Assembly: GCA_946622835.1 (NCBI GenBank)
Contig: CAMOQI010000018.1
Location: 1-8,843, forward strand
Source of the DNA: an uncultured Candidatus Melainabacteria bacterium
Lineage (GTDB): Bacteria; Cyanobacteriota; Vampirovibrionia; Gastranaerophilales; Gastranaerophilaceae
Direction of reading: 5' to 3'
Length of the DNA: 8,843 nucleotides
Part shown: piece after piece, positions 5,923-8,843 of the stretch
Layout: every line of letters starts with the position of its first letter
How positions within the stretch are numbered: the stretch's first letter is position 1
Notes under the pieces: model-generated
Told to the model about the DNA's origin: nothing
The model's input: the letters and a program-made list of their open reading frames with translations, nothing else
The model's database searches: none
Made by a program: the position numbers and the translations under genes

Positions 5923-7065
5923 ATGAATTATTTTGAAGAGAATAATAAATTATTATCATTACAGGGTGTAATTGACAGAAGAAATTTTATCATAATTTGT
6001 TTAATAGTTTTACTTATTGAAAACCTAATATATAATACCCCTTTATTATACACGCTGTTAAAAAATCCGACTCTGATAAATGTTTTTAAAGTCTCAACTC
6101 CGTTTTGGCTTTCCGTATTAATATTAGCTACAGGAATTATTGCCGGAGCCTTGATGTTTGGAGCGGTTGTACGCAGAATAAGAGATATTATCGGAGAAAG
6201 AAACGACAATAAAATATTTTTAATTGCTTCAATTTTTCTTGTAATAAAAATAATTTCCGCAACACCCGCAGGAATCAGATACAGCTTTGGATTTTTAGAT
6301 ATTTTCATCACAACATGCCTGATATTTTTCAAAGGAAAAATAACAAGTTCTAAACCGAAAAGCGATTTGATAAAATTTAACTGGGGCGCTTTTTGGGGAA
6401 CTTGGATCTGGGGATTGTGGAACAAGGTTTATATTGCTTTGTTGGTATTACCATTATTATTTACGGCAGGCGGCTGGTTTATTTTTATGTTGATTTGCGG
6501 GATGAAAGGTAACGAATGGGCATATCCCAAAAAAACAGAATCTTTGGAAAATTTTCATAATTCCCAATCAATTCAAGCAATCCTATTTGCCTTTTTGGCT
6601 CCTGTTATAACCGTATTATGCGGAGGAATCATAATTCTCAGTTCAGGAAAATTGTTCCAAAAATATATGGAACAAAACCCAAAAACTAAATACGAAATGA
6701 TTCAAAAACTCACCTCCTATCAAACAAAAGCAACCGAAACAAACTTTGAAAAAATTGAAATTAAAGAAGATGAATATTTGTTTTACATAAATCCTCAAGC
6801 TTGGATATCAATGTCTGATAATGTAAAGAGAATGTTTTTCAACAATGCTTTTAACTACACACTTATAAAGTCCAAAAAATATGATCTGTCACCTGATATG
6901 TTGTCGAAAAATCTTGATACCGCGCATAAAATAAAAATTTTAAGCTCATATAATAACGAAGTTTTGGCGTACTTTGAACTTTCGCAACAACCGGATAAAA
7001 CTCAGCAAATCAAACAAATCTGGAATTCAGGGATAAAACTTAATAAAAAACCCGCAACTCCATAG
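5923..7065 (+). CDS. polytopic membrane protein, DUF805-like N-terminal region, unknown C-terminal domain
   Basis: A 380-residue inner-membrane protein starting MNYFEENNKLLSLQG. After a short cytosolic start, GVIDRRNF (about 15-22) leads into the first membrane segment (about 22-42). A second lies at about 62-82 and is followed by VVRRIRDIIGERND (82-95), which resembles the RR-x-x-D element of DUF805 proteins. More hydrophobic segments lie near 98-112 and 122-136. A second module, KFNWGAFWGTWIWGLWNKVYIALL (about 151-174) with GMKGNEWAYPKK (193-204), resembles DUF2628-like membrane domains. A last membrane segment (about 217-241) precedes a soluble tail of about 140 charged residues that I do not recognise. 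It is the only + strand gene here, divergent from the oxidoreductase. No enzyme motif is seen. Topology and family are inferred from sequence appearance; the function is unknown. Confidence 0.88.
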   Translation: MNYFEENNKLLSLQGVIDRRNFIIICLIVLLIENLIYNTPLLYTLLKNPTLINVFKVSTPFWLSVLILATGIIAGALMFGAVVRRIRDIIGERNDNKIFLIASIFLVIKIISATPAGIRYSFGFLDIFITTCLIFFKGKITSSKPKSDLIKFNWGAFWGTWIWGLWNKVYIALLVLPLLFTAGGWFIFMLICGMKGNEWAYPKKTESLENFHNSQSIQAILFAFLAPVITVLCGGIIILSSGKLFQKYMEQNPKTKYEMIQKLTSYQTKATETNFEKIEIKEDEYLFYINPQAWISMSDNVKRMFFNNAFNYTLIKSKKYDLSPDMLSKNLDTAHKIKILSSYNNEVLAYFELSQQPDKTQQIKQIWNSGIKLNKKPATP

Positions 7066-7066
7066 C

Positions 7067-8719
7067 TTATTTCCGTGAAATTTGTTTTGTAATATTTTCT
7101 TTTAATGAGTTTAAAACTTCATTTAATAATATTTTATCGGTTATCTGATAAGGTTTTACTGAGCTATACCAACCCAAATCCGCACCGGAAAGTTTAAACC
7201 ATCTGAAATTCGGGTACTCATTAAATAATCCGTACGTTTTTACCCCCAAAGCCCCCGCCAAATTCAATATAACATTATCCGTTGAGATTACAACATCCAT
7301 ATTTTTTAACGCACATGCAGTATCTTCAAAATCATTAAAACTTTCTCCCAAAAGATTTAAATTTTCGAACCTCACATTCTCCATTGTAAAAGAATAAAAC
7401 TCCGTACCTTCAATATCAAACAAAGATTTTAATTCTTCAACTTCAATATCGCGCCCGTGATAATTTGCACTTTTACTTCCCTTATATGCAATCCCGACTT
7501 TTAAATTATCGGATTTTGTCAAATATTTATCCGCATATTTTTTAATTTTTTCATTATCAACCTGCAAATATCCATCCGGATAAGGAATTTCAGAAGAATT
7601 AATGCCCAAAACATGCACAGCATCAATCAAAGCCATGTGAACATCATATTCTAATCCCTCAATATTCGAATATATTTCAACACCCTCCGATACAATTGGG
7701 GATGATTTCAGCAAATTACACAAAGGAGGCTGAACAACAAACACTACTCTTTTTGCAAATCTTTTGAGCAAAGGCACAAATCTGCAATACATAATTGTAT
7801 CCCCAAAACCCTGTTCATACATAACAAGTAATGTCTTTTGAGAAATATCATCAACAAAATTCCACCTTTTTCCATCATCTTCAAGCGGATACCTCAAATT
7901 TATATCATCTATATTAAACCTATGGGTCAAATACTCAAACCCGCGCTCAAAATCACCGCAGCTTATTAAAAATCCGCCATAATTATAAAAATCAGTATCT
8001 GTAGGATTATTCTCCAACAATTCACGGTAAAATCTGTCGGCAGAATCAACATCCCTCATTTTTTCATAACCGTAAGCCAAAGTGTGTAAAATCAACCTGT
8101 CTTTTGGCTTTAACTTATAAGCCTTTTCATAATATGCAACCTGATCCTTAAGACTGTAATCCCCATAAACTTTTGCATATAGACTTCCGACAATCGTATA
8201 AATAACAGGCTTTGTCTTATCAATTTTTAAGTATTGTTCGTAATACTTTATAGCCGTTTTGTAATCCTTCATATATAAATTATAAAAATTCCCCAAGGTT
8301 AAATATTCTAAAGGCTTATTCGGTTCTTTTTGCTCATAAAGCTCTATAAACTCAAGCGCCAAATCCTCGACTCCCAAAGCCGCCAAAGACTGCGCAATAT
8401 CACTGTATATACTTGATGTTATCTGAGATTTAACAATCAAAAATCTGCCAAGCAATAAAACATCCGCAAATTCGTTATTGGCAACCTTCTCCCTCAAATA
8501 ATTTTTTATCGCCGTAAAAAGTTCGTTTTTCATATGCTCTGGCGCTTCTTGCTTCATGGGAAGAAATTTAGCATAAATACCCAATACCTCTTGCGAGATA
8601 CCATCTTGAAAGCTAAAAATCACATCATCAAGCCGCGCAAGCATATAAGAGGATACATTGTTGCCTTCAAAAGCGCTTGTATCGTTCGCCAATAACAAAC
8701 CTAAATCTTTATCAACCAT
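7067..8719 (-). CDS. TPR protein with C-terminal GT9/heptosyltransferase-like glycosyltransferase domain
   Basis: A 550-residue cytosolic protein with no signal peptide. Residues about 60-130 are helical. Tetratricopeptide-like pairs follow at about 138-170 (YLTLGNFYNLYMKDYKTAIKYYEQYLKID), 173-204, 207-240 and 242-270. From about 295 the sequence matches the glycosyltransferase-like domain often fused to TPRs: LLVMYEQGFGDTIMYCRFVPLLKRFAKRVVFVVQPPL (297-333), LKVGIAYKGS (406-415), and the final block VVISTDNVILNLAGALGVKTYGLF (476-499). In relatives that last block usually reads DTAVAHLAGALG; here the histidine position is Asn486, so activity is uncertain. Such proteins are generally linked to glycosylation of surface polymers or proteins, but the donor and acceptor cannot be read. 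No Shine-Dalgarno precedes the ATG, and an extended -10 ends six bases before it. Its stop lies one base from that of the convergent membrane-protein gene. Confidence 0.88.
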   Translation of the reverse strand: MVDKDLGLLLANDTSAFEGNNVSSYMLARLDDVIFSFQDGISQEVLGIYAKFLPMKQEAPEHMKNELFTAIKNYLREKVANNEFADVLLLGRFLIVKSQITSSIYSDIAQSLAALGVEDLALEFIELYEQKEPNKPLEYLTLGNFYNLYMKDYKTAIKYYEQYLKIDKTKPVIYTIVGSLYAKVYGDYSLKDQVAYYEKAYKLKPKDRLILHTLAYGYEKMRDVDSADRFYRELLENNPTDTDFYNYGGFLISCGDFERGFEYLTHRFNIDDINLRYPLEDDGKRWNFVDDISQKTLLVMYEQGFGDTIMYCRFVPLLKRFAKRVVFVVQPPLCNLLKSSPIVSEGVEIYSNIEGLEYDVHMALIDAVHVLGINSSEIPYPDGYLQVDNEKIKKYADKYLTKSDNLKVGIAYKGSKSANYHGRDIEVEELKSLFDIEGTEFYSFTMENVRFENLNLLGESFNDFEDTACALKNMDVVISTDNVILNLAGALGVKTYGLFNEYPNFRWFKLSGADLGWYSSVKPYQITDKILLNEVLNSLKENITKQISRK

Positions 8720-8725
8720 AAATAC

Positions 8726-8734
8726 ATTTTATCA
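8726..8734 (-). promoter_or_regulatory. extended -10 of the TPR-glycosyltransferase gene, apparently leaderless
   Basis: TGA-TAAAAT on the minus strand, with the hexamer at 8726-8731, ends six bases (GTATTT) before the ATG at 8719. The first transcribed base would be close to the A of ATG. At the 17-base spacing the -35 position reads TTTTAA (8749-8754), a weak match, which fits an extended -10 promoter. The geometry is the same as at ribE. Confidence 0.55.
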
Positions 8735-8740
8735 CACTTT

Positions 8741-8784
8741 AGAAAAAATTAAAACAAACAATTCCTACCAAGGATAATCCTTAG
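8741..8784 (-). terminator. weak candidate terminator after the pilin-like gene
   Basis: On the minus strand CTAAGG and CCTTGG can pair (one G-T wobble) around a five-base loop at 8768-8784. A T-rich tract broken by G and A follows, starting about eight bases later. The stem lies inside the last codons and the T run is not immediately adjacent, so this is a poor match to a classical intrinsic terminator. Confidence 0.22.
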
Positions 8785-8843
8785 AAATCTTCCACCCGTC
8801 TTCTTTTATCAACGCCCCGCAATTCAGGCCACTACCAGTTTTT
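8765..8843 (-). CDS. C-terminal end of a pilin-like (type II/IV pseudopilin) protein, 5' part beyond the right edge
   Basis: The last 25 codons are visible, KTGSGLNCGALIKEDGWKISKDYPW followed by TAG at 8765-8767. A single cysteine, a Gly-rich turn and an aromatic DGWKI...DYPW end resemble the C-termini of short prepilin-type proteins (type II secretion / type IV pilus families) in gut Melainabacteria. This rests on remembered similarity; the diagnostic N-terminal methylation helix is outside the window. The stop lies 45 bp before the TPR-glycosyltransferase start, on the same strand. The frame contains no internal stop and its amino-acid composition is protein-like, but 25 codons is short evidence. 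Confidence 0.55.
   Translation of the reverse strand, partial: KTGSGLNCGALIKEDGWKISKDYPW

Noticed and set aside
5928..6425. A 165-codon antisense open frame within the membrane-protein gene.
   Set aside because: It mirrors the hydrophobic codons of the real gene, has no ribosome binding site, and its product lacks any family motif.
8770..8782. Perfect 13-base palindrome AAGGATAATCCTT.
   Set aside because: It encodes part of the SKDYPW end of the pilin-like protein. It is kept only as part of a weak terminator candidate, not as a protein-binding site.
1..8843. CRISPR array, transposon, phage module, tRNA/rRNA gene or defence system.
   Set aside because: No spaced direct repeats, transposase motifs, terminal inverted repeats or RNA-gene sequence were seen. 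The genes are metabolic, envelope or membrane genes with uniform composition.

Overview
The window looks like ordinary chromosome of an AT-rich, Gram-negative-type bacterium. My best guess is a gut-associated Vampirovibrionia / Melainabacteria lineage (Gastranaerophilales). The clues are the AT-rich codon use, a prepilin-like C-terminus ending in DGWKISKDYPW at the right edge, and a membrane protein with an FNWGAFWGTWIWG...GMKGNEWA segment. This assignment comes from remembered family appearance, not from a search.

Layout. Six genes read leftward from about 5.8 kb to the left edge. In transcription order they are a glutamate-synthase-small-subunit-like FAD/Fe-S oxidoreductase (4437-5813), a secreted protein of unknown function (3600-4433), riboflavin synthase ribE (2921-3562), bifunctional ribBA (1710-2921), a two-domain GNAT acetyltransferase (723-1697), and a Pro/Gln-rich protein cut by the left edge (1-691). 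One gene on the + strand, a DUF805-like polytopic membrane protein (5923-7065), diverges from the oxidoreductase across a short region in which both promoters appear to share one palindromic -35 hexamer. It converges, with one base between stop codons, on a leftward TPR-glycosyltransferase-like gene (7067-8719). The last 25 codons of a pilin-like gene enter from the right edge (8765-8843).

Function. The clearest biochemical unit is ribE-ribBA. RibBA makes both riboflavin precursors, from GTP and from ribulose 5-phosphate, and RibE does the final dismutation. ribD and ribH must lie elsewhere. The two genes overlap in a TAATG and are followed at 12 bp by the GNAT gene, whose Shine-Dalgarno sequence is built on the ribBA stop codon. 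The oxidoreductase is a flavin- and NAD(P)H-binding protein with no large-subunit partner in view.

The most unusual signal is regulatory. ribE and the TPR gene each have an extended -10 (TGN plus hexamer) ending exactly 6 bases before the ATG and no Shine-Dalgarno sequence, which predicts leaderless mRNAs. There is no room for an FMN riboswitch between the preceding gene and ribE. I see no mobile element, CRISPR array, RNA gene or defence system. No stretch over 300 bases lacks a gene.
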